Positions 31,803-32,069 of a DNA stretch of 32,069 nucleotides are shown piece after piece. The stretch lies in assembly GCA_020433805.1 (NCBI GenBank), contig JAGRBZ010000049.1:1-32069 (forward strand), in the 5' to 3' direction. This DNA is from Anaerolineae bacterium. Its GTDB lineage: Bacteria; Chloroflexota; Anaerolineae; 4572-78; J111. The stretch's first letter is position 1. Every line of letters begins with the position of its first letter. A program made the position numbers and the translations under genes. Under the pieces are notes generated by a model. That model was not told where the DNA came from and did not search any database. It saw nothing but the letters and a program-made list of their open reading frames with translations.

Positions 31803-32069
31803 ATGGATTGTCCTGTGAGAAAACAAGTCGGACTTATTATGATCGGTGCTATACTCATGGGCTTGTTTGCGAGTTGTCTAGCCCCCAGCTTGACGGACAC
31901 TCCGGATTCGCCTGAATCTCCATCGTTAGGGTTGCCAACCGAAGAAAACCTTCTCATAGCTGAATCCCCATCGTCAGGGTCGCCAACTGAAGAAAGTCTT
32001 CTGGCCACTGAATTGCCGTCGTCAGAATCGTCAACTGAAGTAAATCTTATCACCGCAGATGGTATTTCC
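31803..32069 (+). CDS. Lipoprotein with 16-residue Ser/Pro/Glu repeats, truncated by window edge
   Basis: The first 89 codons of a gene running off the right edge are open with no stop. A basic N-terminus (CPVRKQ) and hydrophobic stretch end at the lipobox LFASC, so C25 is the likely lipidated residue. The next part is a low-complexity linker with three tandem 16-residue units (31914-31961, 31962-32009, 32010-32057) of the form ESPSxGxPTEExLLxx, repeated in the DNA with a 48-bp period. Such linkers tether a downstream extracellular domain, which lies outside this window, so the function is unknown. No strong ribosome-binding site is visible. Confidence 0.7.
   Translation, partial: MDCPVRKQVGLIMIGAILMGLFASCLAPSLTDTPDSPESPSLGLPTEENLLIAESPSSGSPTEESLLATELPSSESSTEVNLITADGIS

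Overview
The window is a bacterial chromosome segment of moderate GC, dense with genes and punctuated by short intergenic repeats. The gene content suggests a member of the Chloroflexota, possibly Anaerolineae- or Caldilineae-like. It has Gfo/Idh/MocA sugar oxidoreductases, a SpoIIE-type phosphatase next to a sugar-binding lipoprotein, a DUF5693-like protein beside a lipid-linked sugar flippase, and many hypervariable intergenic hairpins. This assignment is an inference without a marker gene and is only moderately secure. No rRNA, tRNA, CRISPR array, prophage or transposase was found.

Layout. 0.1-6.6 kb, minus strand: a Gfo/Idh/MocA oxidoreductase, a ThuA-like/Gfo fusion, a histidine-rich zinc-type CDF exporter, a peptidase-S51-like protein with a CysS-type C-terminal tail, and an alpha/beta hydrolase. 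6.6-8.2 kb: a decayed fetB (metal exporter permease) remnant, then a Fur-family regulator and an MhpD-like hydratase on the plus strand. 8.2-11.3 kb, minus strand: a four-gene ECF-type nickel/cobalt importer (L-M-Q-O order) behind a good sigma70-type promoter. 11.6-14.6 kb, minus strand: a 984-residue secreted protein made of four near-identical 237-residue repeats of a domain I do not recognise. 14.8-17.7 kb, plus strand: a membrane SpoIIE/PP2C phosphatase, apparently on a leaderless transcript, followed by a sugar-binding lipoprotein. 18.2-23.1 kb, plus strand: a 23-residue peptide with a lasso-RiPP leader signature, an NTP_transf_5 nucleotidyltransferase, a GT2 glycosyltransferase and a GT-C-like membrane protein. 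23.4-31.4 kb, plus strand: a DUF5693-like protein carrying an 81-residue stretch with 50 histidines, a polysaccharide flippase, a phytanoyl-CoA dioxygenase-like enzyme, a UDP-galactopyranose-mutase-like flavoprotein and a B12-binding-type radical SAM enzyme. A lipoprotein gene runs off the right edge.

How it fits together. Three threads recur. The first is transition-metal handling: the His-rich CDF exporter, fetB remnant, Fur-family regulator, nickel/cobalt importer, and a His-rich membrane protein. The second is cell-surface glycan and natural-product chemistry between 18 and 31 kb. The third is a set of intergenic inverted repeats. At least nine gaps carry hairpins, and several are flanked by degenerate 7-10 bp word arrays that face each other as inverted copies, with different words at each site. 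The most noteworthy candidates for something undescribed are the orphan lasso-leader-like peptide with its nucleotidyltransferase/glycosyltransferase neighbours, the four-repeat secreted protein beside the nickel importer, and the word-hairpin intergenic elements.
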